Positions 33,801 through 43,968 of a DNA stretch of 64,000 nucleotides are shown here, piece by piece. Numbering within the stretch: position 1 is the first letter of the stretch; each line of letters opens with the position of its first letter. The position numbers were made by a program, and so were the translations under genes. The stretch is from Nilaparvata lugens (taxonomy: Eukaryota; Arthropoda; Insecta; Hemiptera; Delphacidae). Under the pieces are notes generated by a model. It had not been told where the DNA came from, made no database searches, and worked only from the letters and a program-made list of their open reading frames with translations. The stretch covers positions 5,589,561-5,653,560 of the forward strand of contig NC_052507.1 of assembly GCF_014356525.2 (NCBI RefSeq), read 5' to 3'.

Positions 33801-34261
33801 AGTTTTAATACCACTACTATGCTAATTGGGTTCAGCATCTGTCATAATTTGTCAATAATTTTTAATACCGTACCGTGTACCTCTTCATTTCCTTGTTCAT
33901 TAATTTCTAATGCCTCTCATTCCCTTTTCATTGATTTTCAGCTCTCCTATATATCAGTGTTCAATAAAATTATCCTAATTTTAAATTTATCGTTTTATTC
34001 TGATGTTAACTTTCAGATTGTTTGGTGACTTGGTGTGAAAATAGATAAAAACATAACATATCTGGACCATTTGAGACAGAATTAAGAAATAGAAGAAGTT
34101 TTGGGTGAAAGACTGTTTTTATTTTCTGAATATTATTTGTTTGCTTCATTTATAAAAAAAGTTTTAATACTCCTTCAATTTTTGTTTTCAGGTGTTCGAA
34201 ATGGAATTTCACCACTGATCCAGCCTTCCTGAGGGTATTGGGTAACAGCAAACTGATATAA
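27685..34261 (+). CDS. Small three-exon gene of unknown function (85 aa)
   Basis: Exons 27685-27778, 33400-33493 and 34192-34261 give an 85-residue protein. The ATG has a purine-rich context (CAAATATGG). Donors are GTAAGT and GTGAGT; acceptors end TCTTTTTTCAG and TTTTTGTTTTCAG. Exon 1 ends one base into a codon and exon 2 supplies the other two; exon 2 ends two bases into a codon and exon 3 supplies the last. The frame is open throughout and stops at TAA 34259-34261. Exon 1 begins MEDYYEYKHEFVFEGIFYKI, exon 2 contains DHINFAKDQPFGLDCVWIQI, and exon 3 ends PAFLRVLGNSKLI. No domain, signal peptide or membrane span is apparent. Intron 1 is 5.6 kb and full of repeats. The LRR gene starts 193 bases downstream on the same strand, so shared transcription is possible. 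Confidence 0.55.
28058..28892. mobile_element. TA-flanked foldback transposon, GCGTTTACACCGG family
   Basis: Ends AGCTGCGTTTACACCGGAGT and the complement ACTCCGGTGTAAACGCAGCT are flanked by TA on both sides. A second, inner pair of related ends (near 28381 and 28803) suggests one family member nested in another. Relatives: 53234-53420 and 59526-59990. No transposase; TA target use fits Tc1/mariner-like mobilisation. Confidence 0.65.
29100..29669 (+). other. Possible non-coding exons inside intron 1
   Basis: A donor-like AAAAG|GTAAGA lies near 29217. The segment from about 29499, after ATTCTGTTTTAG, to 29669, before GTAAGT, looks exon-like but has stops in all frames. These could be 5' UTR exons of the downstream LRR gene. 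Splice consensus is the only evidence. Confidence 0.2.
29850..29945. repeat. RF-A end fragment
   Basis: Contains AGACAAGGATAGCAA and TATAACGTG as in other RF-A ends; degenerate. Confidence 0.4.
30098..30320 (+). repeat. Duplicated segment related to 33955-34160
   Basis: Both contain ATTTAAAAT/ATTTTAAATT..CGTTT, TTTGGTGT/CTTGGTGT and AATAGAAGAAGTTTTGGG-like blocks in the same order and orientation. The second copy ends just before the acceptor of exon 3 of the 85-aa gene, so intronic sequence has been duplicated within the locus. Confidence 0.45.
30631..32092 (+). repeat. RF-C copy expanded by a 166-base tandem array
   Basis: Begins ACTTTCCTTGCCCTATTACC, carries GT/GTAT microsatellites (about 30765-30870) and ends GTGCGCCACACCAGATTTTT. 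Between about 31020 and 31750 the core segment is repeated; see that entry. It lies in intron 1 of the 85-aa gene. 32093-33399 shows no gene or recognisable repeat. Confidence 0.65.
31020..31750 (+). repeat. Tandem array, period 166-167 bases, about 4.5 copies
   Basis: The block CTCGAAAACGGCTCTAACGA recurs at 31041, 31207, 31374 and 31540, with a diverged version at 31706: spacings of 166, 167, 166 and 166 bases. Each unit contains ATACCATGGATAGCTATTTA and GAGTCTCATTTCTGGGAAAA. Other RF-C copies have a single unit. Confidence 0.85.
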
Positions 34262-34454
34262 GTATTGGTTTCACAATTATTAAGTTAATTAAATATTTCA
34301 CAAGCCTTCATTTTTTATCTTGAATCAGTTTAATAGGTAGGTAGGTTTAAATGGCCTGAATCAGTTTAATAGGTAGCCTACTTCAAGTATATGACCACAT
34401 TTTCAAGCCCTTTTGTCTCTTGTATCTTGGATAAATCAATTCAATATTCCAAGA

Positions 34455-35279
34455 ATGGCCACTTTCAGAAGTCCAGGTGAGCTGTCCGATTGGAGAATGA
34501 TTGACTTGAGCCATGATGAGGTCATGAAGGCTCTGGCGCAACCTCTTCATAAACCTTCTATCGACAAAGTCTGTCATCTGACTTGTATGGTCATCACTGA
34601 TTATGATGAAAACATCACTGATTATGATGAAAACATCACTGATTATGATGAAGCTTTGAACGGATTTTCCAAAGTAATAAGTACAGTAGAGTTTGCCTCA
34701 ATAGCAGACCAATTGCACAATACTTATGGCCCACTACATGATGACAAATACACCGAATTAAATCCCCACTCCAATCAATTGGAGCCCATCTCTTCGACAT
34801 CATCAACTACACATGAAAGAAAACCAGAAATGATGTATGAAAAACTGGAATTATCATCTCCCTCCAATCAATTCTTGGAACCCATCCCTTCGACATCATC
34901 AACTAAGCATGTAAAACCCCCAGAAATGTTGCATAAAGAACTGGATTTGAATCATGGGGAGGTTTCAAACACTACAGAGAATTTGAGTTCTGAAATAGAA
35001 TTGCTAGGTAGATTCAATGAACACATTTTCTCGAGCATTGATACTACTCAATATGAAAATTTTCGAGACTTTTGTTTGATGTATTTAGGAAAAGCTCTCG
35101 AAGTGAAACCCCAGAAGTTGACCAATCTTTCCCTCAGTGGAAATTCAGTTACAAGCGAATTGCTCATTGAATTTTTAAAATACTTGCCAAAATCTGAAAT
35201 TTGTTCTCTTGATTTACCAAAAGTAGTTGAAAAAATACCTTCTCACTCGAGTGATAATTCAGATGATGTAGATTTTTCA

Positions 35280-35310
<31 letters not shown>

Positions 35311-38300
35311 ATTATTATTACGATGACGATGATGATGATGATGATTGTGGAGGTCCTCGAATACCTTGGTTAAAACATTTTATTGCTACTTCTGCTGCTG
35401 AAGAAGAAGATGATGATGGTGATAATGATAATGATGATGATGATGCTAATCATAGTGATAATAATAATAGAGGGTGTCTTAATACAATGTATAAATTGTG
35501 CTGCGGTTGTAGGAGGAGGAATACAACTAATTATACATCATCTGAAATTGGTCATAATAATGAAACTAAACATGATGAGGAAGTTCATGAAAATTGGTTA
35601 CAATATCTTGCAACAATATTGAAAGACACCAAAATAAAATCTCTAAATTTTAATAATAATGTCATCAACTTGGAAATGCTTTCTTGTTCACTGGTTGATA
35701 CAGAAATATCCTATCTTGGTTTAAGATCATGTGAAATAAAAGATAATGGCTTAAAATGTTTGGCAAGTGTTTTGAATGATACAGAACTCACCTCCATAGA
35801 CTTGAGTAACACTGCATTGGACTGTGAGAGATTGAAGATGCTTGTAAACGGTTTGGTAGGGACAACTATTACATCTCTGAACCTAAGTTCAAATAAAATA
35901 GGTGTTGAGGGACTAAAATATTTGGGTGGTGTTTTGAAAAACACAGCAATCACAACCATTGATCTCAGTGGAAATATGTTGAGTCATGAATGCATAGAAG
36001 TATTTGCACCTTATCTTGTGGGTTCAAATATTACTTCTCTAAATTTGAGGAGCAATCAGATAGGCGATGATGGTGTGAAATGCCTAGCACATGCTTTGAC
36101 GAATAAGGAAACAAATATAGAATCAATAGATTTGGGATCAAATGATCTGTTTGATTTGCAAACATTGGCAATTTGTTTGTTGAATACGAGGATCACATCT
36201 CTCAGTTTGAGTGGAAATTATCGATTTATTTCAAATAGCCCAAATGCCTTTGAAGATTTTTGTAAGCAATTGACGAATATCACCTCAATTGACCTCAGCA
36301 AATGTAATTTGCGTTGCAATCATTTGAAACTGTTGTCATCAGGCTTAGCTGACTCAAACAATACGTCACTCAAGTCACTCAATCTAAGCCAGAATGGAAT
36401 AGAAGTTGATGGTATTAGTTCTCTGGTTGATATCTTGAAGAAACATAGAATTGCTTACCTGGATATCAGTAATAACTTCGGTGAGCAAGTAGGCCTATGT
36501 TCAAAACTATTAGCATGTTTAAATCAAACCAATGTGGAATCTCTAAAATTAGAGGGAAATATGATGGATTTCAAGAGTTTAGGAGATGGTTTAGTAGGAT
36601 CTAGCCTTACTTCAATTCATCTTGGAGACTGCACTCACCGATTCAGTTCATATCAGAAATGTGCTCATTCCTTTGCAAGTTTAAAATTGAATTCAAACAT
36701 CACTTCACTGACTTTAGATTGCAGTGGTTGTCATAAAGACACTGATTTTGAAGAACTGGTTTCTGTTCTTGAATATACATCGATCACTTCACTCAGCCTG
36801 AGAAAGTTTCCTTCACAATGCAATAGGTTGACAAATCTGTTATTGCACCTGCCTGATACGAAAATCACATCACTCATTCTCAATGGAAGCACAATTTGCG
36901 GTAATATATTTTATTTGGCATCTGTTCTACAATTTACTAGCATCACCTCTCTCGACCTAAGTGATTGTGCCATTTTTGAAGGAAATCATATTAGTGAAGT
37001 TCAAAACAAGATTGACTCAAACAATGACTCACTTATTCTGAGAAATAGAGATTTGTGCTTTTTCAGTGTTTGTTACTTGGCACGTCAACTATGTCGAACA
37101 AAATTCAATAAGCTCAACCTATCTGGTAATAAAATGGCATACAATGCTTTGAAATATCTCTCTCAGGGACTGTTGGGCTCACAAATTGTTGAACTTGATT
37201 TGAGTTCCACCAGAGTAGATTGTTGTGGCGTCTACTATCTAGCTCAAGTGCTTAGACACACTTGGATATCATCACTGAATCTATCACACAATGAAATTGC
37301 CTGTAAGGGTATCAAGTATTTGGCAGATGCTCTTGTCGGCTGTCAAATGAAATCACTCGATTTGAGTCAAAATCGTATTAAAGATGAAGGTATCCAACAT
37401 TTGGCTCAACATTTTTCAAATACTGGCATTTCTGAAATAAATTTGCGTAGAAATGGAATTGAAATCCAAACAGCATATCAGTTTTTCAACAGTGTGAAAC
37501 AAAGAAACATGAATCAAATGAGAAAGAATGTGACAAAGGTTCATTTTAGCAGATATATGCTTGGCTATATGGGTTTGTATAAATACTCAGATTGCATTGT
37601 TGAAATTTGTAAACCATTCAACAGAGATGATGTTAATTGTCTAATTAAGGATACCTATGGAAAACTGGGTATAACAAAATTGCTTTTGAAGGGCGAAAAC
37701 TTTGCACATTATTTGGGAACATTAGACAACATTAGCATCACAGAATATGAACACCGCTTCAGCAGAAGACCTAGGTTTGTCCTTGATGATGATTGTCCAA
37801 TAGTTGACATACCTCCCATACTTTTGAATAGCAATATTGCTGTACTTAGTCTGAATTATTTGAATTATCGAATAAGTCTGATGGCACAAAATGAATCAAT
37901 TTTGAAAGTAAAAGTCATTTCACTAAAATTGGTAAGAACAGTCGAAGACCATTACAAAAAACATTTTTACAGATCGCCAGAAAATAACTGCAACATTGAT
38001 ATCCGCTATTTTAAAGCACTGATTAGCAGCAATATTTTTTACCTGGATTTGAGTAATACCTATACAACCTGTTATGATATTGAGGTATTGGCCGAATTTT
38101 TGAAGGATACCAACATAATTTCTCTGAATTTGAGCAATAATAGTTTGGAAGCAAGAAGTGTTGAGTTTTTAGCCAACGTTCTTCCCCTAACTCGAATCAT
38201 TTACATAGATTTGAACGGAAATACAATTAACTATTCAGGTTATGAATATTTTCTAAAAGCAGCTCCCAAATCGAGTGTTTGTTGGCTATCACTTGCAAAC

Positions 38301-38945
38301 AATAATATTGAAGGAGGATTGCAAGAAAACATAGAATTATCACCTTTCATCGTGCCACGAGCCGATACACCAATCGAGTTCCAAATACGCTATTTGTTCA
38401 TAGAGTTGGTCTCACTGAATTCAACCGGTGAACAATTTGAATTCATTGTTCCCCGCGATGAATCAGTCATGACCATCAGTCACTATCCACATCTACTCAA
38501 ACATCTGCCACACTACAAAATCCACATCTATGACTATTTCTACATGCTGACCATGAGACACGACATTCACATGCTAAATAAAGTGAACTCTTTTGTAGAA
38601 GATATGAAACACAAATTCAACACGTTCATTGAAAGCAAAATGATGCAATTGGGAGAGAGATTCGGCTACGACTGTTTTGTGATTCTTGTAAGAGAATGCG
38701 ATCGTTTAGACTTGTCAGAGTTTGTTGATTTGCTATTGCTGCATAGATCACTGTATTATGTGGATGATGAACAGAACTTCTTGCATCCGTACATCTACAA
38801 AATGTTGCATGAATATAAGTTGCCATTGTACAATGCAGACATCGAACCAAATAAGAGACAGCAGATAATATTTTACTTTGAGCAGCACTCAGGTTTTGAT
38901 TGTGCTCGTGAGATTATTAATTTGCTTAGTGAATTACAAGTATAA
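34455..38945 (+). CDS. Large leucine-rich-repeat protein, RI/NLRC3-like, 1496 aa
   Basis: One uninterrupted frame from ATG 34455 to TAA 38945. The frame is open back to 34395 but has no earlier ATG. Order of parts: three tandem TDYDENI repeats (about 49-65); a duplicated Ser/Pro-rich segment with ISSTSST/IPSTSST and LEL/LDL (about 100-170); first LRRs near 215-255; two Asp-rich runs (about 271-297 and 316-337) around a Tyr run; a short Cys cluster CCGCRRR. A long series of ~28-residue repeats of the type ITSLNLSSNKIGVEGLKYLG follows (about 393-1015). A short second LRR block is at about 1180-1286 and the ~210-residue C-terminus is unrecognised. The pattern LxxLxLxxNxIxxxGxxxLA is ribonuclease-inhibitor type, as in NLRC3 and RanGAP, so a binding role is expected. 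No NACHT, TIR, CARD, signal peptide or membrane span was seen. AATAAA lies at 39158. Confidence 0.85.
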
Positions 38946-39157
38946 AAAGAATTTCTTTCTCTCTTTTTTATTGATCATGGCTGTATTTAAATTTTACATA
39001 ACTTTGTCATAACTGACATGCCTGACATCTATAGTTTTTTAACGGTATAGATTAGTATTAATATTTTTCAAATCAATTATATAGTAATAATATTATAAGA
39101 GGTAAATTGATGTCATTATTTATTATACAATCAGTAAGGCTTTGTATTGTCAATTTG

Positions 39158-39163
39158 AATAAA
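39158..39163 (+). promoter_or_regulatory. Polyadenylation signal of the LRR gene
   Basis: AATAAA about 210 bases after the stop codon, followed by GT-rich sequence. Confidence 0.45.
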
Positions 39164-39429
39164 GTGGTATTAATAATATTATTTTATTTGAATGAATAAT
39201 TATGAAGTATTATTATTAAACAAAAATCAAAATTAAATGGTGTAAATCACCTGATTAATTCTCCTTCCTATAACTTCTAAGAGCACCTGAAAATGTTGAT
39301 GTTAATCTTTGTAAAATTGGAATTTAATAAAAAAAAAACAAACAATCTACCAATTTTTGATTTGAAATACACCATGTTTGGTTTTTCGTATGGTGTATAT
39401 CTTACAGTACCTCTATTATACGCTCATAT

Positions 39430-39679
39430 GGCCCGCCGCAAAGTAGACCCACGCTAATCCACGAAAAGCAACCCACGCCGTGGGATGTTTTGTAAACCAT
39501 TGATATAGACGAATTATTCATAATCAATCAGCTGACAAGTGCATTATTCATTGCATGTATTACACAGATGATGTCTGGAGAAGCTTAGCAAAACCACAGA
39601 GAACTATAACTCCTCCTACTTTGTGGCAAAACATCCCACGGCGTGGTTTGCTTTCCATGGGTCTACTTTGTGGTGGGCC
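39430..39679. mobile_element. Foldback MITE, GGCCCGCCGCAAAGTAGACC family
   Basis: Ends GGCCCGCCGCAAAGTAGACC and GGTCTACTTTGTGGTGGGCC are inverted. The arms continue through CCCACGCCGTGGGATGTTTTG and its complement. TAT is present directly on both sides. It sits just downstream of the LRR gene. 39680-40353 shows no gene. Confidence 0.7.
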
Positions 39680-40353
39680 TATAGTTGGGCCTAGTCAACT
39701 ATGACCATCCTATAACTGAAGACGCGATCGATCTATCCAGGAATGCCTCGTCATAATAATTTAAAGTAGTCTACAGCACTGATTTCATCATAAAAAATGA
39801 TATAGATAGTCAATTTCGAATAAAATAACAAACCACGCCGTTACTTGAGATGAGTAACAACTCAAGAGAATTGGTGCAACAACAGAAACTAGTCTCTCAA
39901 AATGTTTTTATAAAAGTTTGGTTTGGAAAATGTAATGTTGGCTCTATTTCTAAACTCATTTTGTTTCTTTTAAAAAGTCAAAAGTAAATCAGTTTTTGCT
40001 TTTATTTTTATACAATTTAAAAGCATACAAAATATATTTTTAGGGAAAATGGTATTATTTCCATTCAATGAAGACTAGTGCAGTGGTCTCTTTGATGACG
40101 CCAAAAATATAGGCCTATAATATATTCATGATTATTAAACAAGAATCCAAAATCTACATCGTGACCCACTTGGTCTGTTTTCAGTAGGTGACCTGAGAAT
40201 AGAATAGAATACATTAACCATGTTTACAAAATTTCAGTGGGAAGATTCTGATGATAATAGTATGGAATTTTTTATCAGCATGGTTTGCCAAGACATTCTA
40301 AAATGTCTTTTAAACTCACTCATATTATAAAGTGATATTATATTTTCAAAAGG

Positions 40354-40551
40354 TCACAAGTTGTGAGGTCTCGTATTATTATTACGTTTCTGTTGGAATA
40401 ATTCATTGAACACCCTTAAAGGATTTCCCAATTCCTCCACAACAACCGCAGCAACTGGCCCTACAATGTTTGGTGCATCATAATAATTATTGTTATTCTG
40501 TTCCTTATCCAATTCTCCTAGAATAAACTCATTTATTACAGCATAAGCCAT
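40354..40551 (-). CDS. Short single-exon frame, unrecognised
   Basis: Minus-strand frame of 65 codons from MAYAVINEFILGELDKE to TGA, with GPVAAVVVEELGNPLRVFNE in the middle. Composition is protein-like and the start follows CAATC. It could be the N-terminal relic of a Harbinger-type transposase-derived gene, a small gene or chance; I see no diagnostic motif. A 16-base palindrome CATCGACCGGTCGATG (40662-40677) lies upstream. Confidence 0.25.
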   Translation of the reverse strand: MAYAVINEFILGELDKEQNNNNYYDAPNIVGPVAAVVVEELGNPLRVFNELFQQKRNNNTRPHNL

Positions 40552-41134
40552 GATTGTTTTGCAAAACATAACCTACGTTTAGTGTCACACCAGTGTGTGT
40601 GTGTGTGTGTTTTATTCAAATATTCGCGCCATCCGAATACTCAAAAGTACGCGCCAAACAGCATCGACCGGTCGATGTCTGGTTGTCGTTCCATGGGATA
40701 ACCACTGAACTCTATACTAACTGGAATGGACTAGCAACACAAAGAAAGTGAGGCAGCTGGTAAAGATAGGCAACTCGCATTGCTGTGGGATTCGTCATTT
40801 TGTAACACATTGGCTCTTATGGGAAAATGCATTGCAAAGTTTCAATTTCTATTTTATTTCTATATTGTATGTCTTATTCCATAGAAGCGTTATTTTTCCT
40901 TTATTAAGCAGTTCATTGTTAACTTTTTGAGAGCAAAAATAACGAAATAGGTTGAATATGAATAAAGAAAAGATTTTTTTCATTTGTGACTGCAATAGTT
41001 ATAGTATTGTCAACTTTTCACAAGCAAGTGAATAACTTTGGGCCAGATTTCAGAGAAGCGTGTCATTTATTAATTTTTATTAATTCAACAAGAACAAATA
41101 TAAACTGTCATGAAATGATTGGGAATGAAACATG

Positions 41135-42033
41135 GTTGCCTGTAAAGTTGGTATACGGGTGAAAGTTTTACATGACAATGACTTTGAGTGGTAAAATAAT
41201 TTTAATGTGAATATTCATTCCTATAGTAGGAAGAAGGATGAAATAATAGTAACAATTTAAAACATTTATTTATACAAAGAATTATATTTAAAACATTAAT
41301 TTATACAAAGAATCTCGCACTGAATTTCATATTAACAAAGTTTTATTTTTACCTTCACACATCCTCAACAAAATCACTCTGTCTCTCTCGCTCTTAGGCG
41401 GGCTAACTCACTACCTCCGTAAACAAAGCCGTAGTGCATTCGTGTAACGTCAGCACAGGTAGGGCTCCTACGCCAATAAAAATACTAGCTGATAAAGATC
41501 AGCTGAAATCAACAATTTTTTATTGGTGTAGGAGCCCTACCTGTGCTGACGTCACACTAATGCACTACGGCTTTGTTTACAGAGGTAGTGGCTAACTGTG
41601 CTCGATTCAATTTTTTACATAGCAAGTCGTGCTCATTTTTTCAAGTTAAACAAATTATTATTGGCTGAGAAACGATTTATATTACTTTTGTGATTGAAAA
41701 CTACCACAACATTGTGATTACTACAACATAACCTATTCACTTATACCTATTATACTTACACTTATACCTATTCACTTATACTTATTCACATAACCTATTC
41801 ACTAAGTAGTGGCACAGTCGCAGGAGATTGCTCCGTTTCACTCTCTCTCCAGGTGAATGCCTTCGGGTTGCTGCTGTGTTGCTCGCCACTGCTCCTATTC
41901 GTGCTCTTTCCAGACGACCGTGAACCGAAACGAACGCTCTCACTCGCTCTCATTGTGAGCGCATAACGTGGGAACGTAACACAGTTTCTTGAAGTGTCAT
42001 CCGGCAAACCAATTTATAAGACATTGTCACGTC
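41135..42033. repeat. RF-E copy 2, interrupted
   Basis: Ends GGTTGCCTGTAAAG and TTGTCACGTC match copy 1 at 424-890. An extra ~470 bases (about 41331-41800) after ACTGAATTTCATATT are absent from copy 1 and contain the MITE at 41409-41590. Confidence 0.55.
41409..41590. mobile_element. Foldback MITE with 7-8 bp target duplication
   Basis: Inverted ends CACTACCTCCGTAAACAAAG / CTTTGTTTACAGAGGTAGTG have arms of about 75 bases including AGGTAGGGCTCCTAC. GCTAACT flanks both sides directly (41402-41408 and 41591-41597). A hAT-type origin is plausible from the duplication length. Confidence 0.7.
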
Positions 42034-42583
42034 AAAAAAAAAGGCTCATAGTCCTTATTATTCAAATCCCAAATTTTGTTCGTACACAGTCCAATGTCTG
42101 TGTTTAATTGAAACTATTAAACACAGTCTTATGTTTATTTTGATAGGATAAACTATTGTTTTTTTGGTTTATATGATTTATTGTTATTGTTAAAGGGAAG
42201 ATGTATGATTTATTGTTTAAGGAAATATCTCAATTTAATAATATAGGCCTACTTACAGCAGGCTATGAATGTAGAATTATGTAGGTGTGCATTGGTGTAA
42301 TTTCAAAACATGTAAGAGTGGGAGTTTCAGAAATGGAGCAAATAACGAAGGAACATTTTATTATATTATATGACTATGACAAGTAAACAGTAAAATATGC
42401 TACATAATTACCAGAGTAAAATGAACAATTTGAAATTAAAAGATTTTAAGAATTAATTACAATTTAGCTGATAACAATCTCATATTTTTACAATAAAAGT
42501 AGGTAAATAAAATGAATGATGTGGACTCATGATGATTCAATAACAGAGGATTATGGAATATGTAATGATAGCAATATACTACA

Positions 42584-42794
42584 GTGAGGTCCACGTTATA
42601 ATGACAGTATTTGATCAACTTTGGTTTTGCTTTGCTTGTCTATCTTCTGACAAAGCCGGTGGTACTATCCTTTTCTAGGTCCCCAATGATATCAATTATG
42701 TTTTTGACGGTATAGAAATATAATTAATCAATGTAGAGAATCGGTATCGCTATTCTTCTATCTTCATCCACTGCCATTATAACTTGGACCTCTG
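42584..42794. mobile_element. RF-A foldback MITE, compact complete copy (211 bases)
   Basis: Begins GTGAGGTCCACGTTATAATG and ends with the complement ATTATAACTTGGACCTC. It is the shortest copy with both termini and is useful for defining the family's ends. 42034-42583 and 42795-43669 show no gene. Confidence 0.65.
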
Positions 42795-43669
42795 TAGGCA
42801 TTCTGATGCAAATGATGCAAAGAAATCTAAAAAGAAACATTTATATTAATTGTATTATAATTATGACCATAATGATAAGCAAACAGTAAAATATGCTAAA
42901 TAATTATTATTATATTGTAAATTGAACGATTATTTATTTGAAACGGAAAGGTTTCAAAAATCAATCACAATTCAGCTGATAGCAATATCATATTTTTCAA
43001 AATAAAAGTAGGTAGGTACCTAAAATAAATTGTCATCTCATGATGATAACACAGAATTATCAATTATTTGTATTTATTCTTTTTTGAATAAGGATTAATT
43101 TGTTTTTCAACTATGTTTCTTTATTTTAGATGCTAAAAAGTATAGGTCTAAATTTTCAATTAGCATAGAAACTATCAACGTATACTAGGAATATAACCAA
43201 ATTTGTTGTTTTATTTTTGGTCAAATAAACTGATCAATATAGAAAAAAATATTGGAAATGTATGTAACAGTAACAGTATGTATTGGAAAGGTTTCTTCAA
43301 ATTAATTAATAGACTAAAAATGTTTGACTCTGTGAAATGGTATTTTATTTCCTTCAACATGCCCATTCTTGCATCCAAATGCAACACAATATTGTGTATT
43401 ATACATCATAATTTCACGGTCGTATTTTTATTCAATTCTACGCATTTTACGCCAAAAACATCACAATATTAAGAGAAAAAGTTGTGATCTAATACTGATA
43501 GCCCTAATACTCATTCAAATCCGTTTTTCAACTTTAAAAATGAATAATCGTACTCAAGAGCTGCAACAACCTGCTTTAATGTATGAGTACGAGAGAGAAT
43601 CCCACACGGAAGGCCTGTCTTACTCGATCCGCCTTACACACTTTTGGCTGTAGCTTAGCATTGGACAGC

Positions 43670-43795
43670 CCGTTCCATTAGTATAGAGCTCACTGGGGAT
43701 AACTAGTCTGCCCCGGGTCAGCCGCCATTTTGTTCGGCTCTGGGTCACCCGAGTCACTGACTCAAAAGTATCCCTGAAGATAGCCAATGGTTATT
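43670..43795 (-). repeat. Third copy of the GACTCGGGTGAC-type repeat
   Basis: As its complement it contains CTTCAGGGATAC, GACTCGGGTGACCC and ACGGGCT, as at 22965-23130. It lies about 170 bases upstream of the CHP1 start codon, in a relatively CpG-rich stretch, as the 27470 copy does for the 85-aa gene. Confidence 0.4.
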
Positions 43796-43968
43796 CAATG
43801 CCATTTCGAAATAATTTGACCACGGCCTACTAAAGAGCTGTGACCCTGTGACTGTCAATAATTGACATGAGGAATTAACCTCACTTATCTTGTTCTAGTT
43901 TATCATTTTTCAGCAAGTGTTTATTATTGTTTTAATTACAGTTCCTTGTTGCATTTCTTTGTATTAAA

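Noticed and set aside
34413..34454. Earlier start of the LRR protein at a TTG
   Set aside because: A TTG start is not expected in a nuclear animal gene; the first in-frame ATG is at 34455.
35383..35622. 79-codon frame in the LRR gene
   Set aside because: Alternative-frame reading of the Asp-rich tract; the LRR frame is clearly the coding one.
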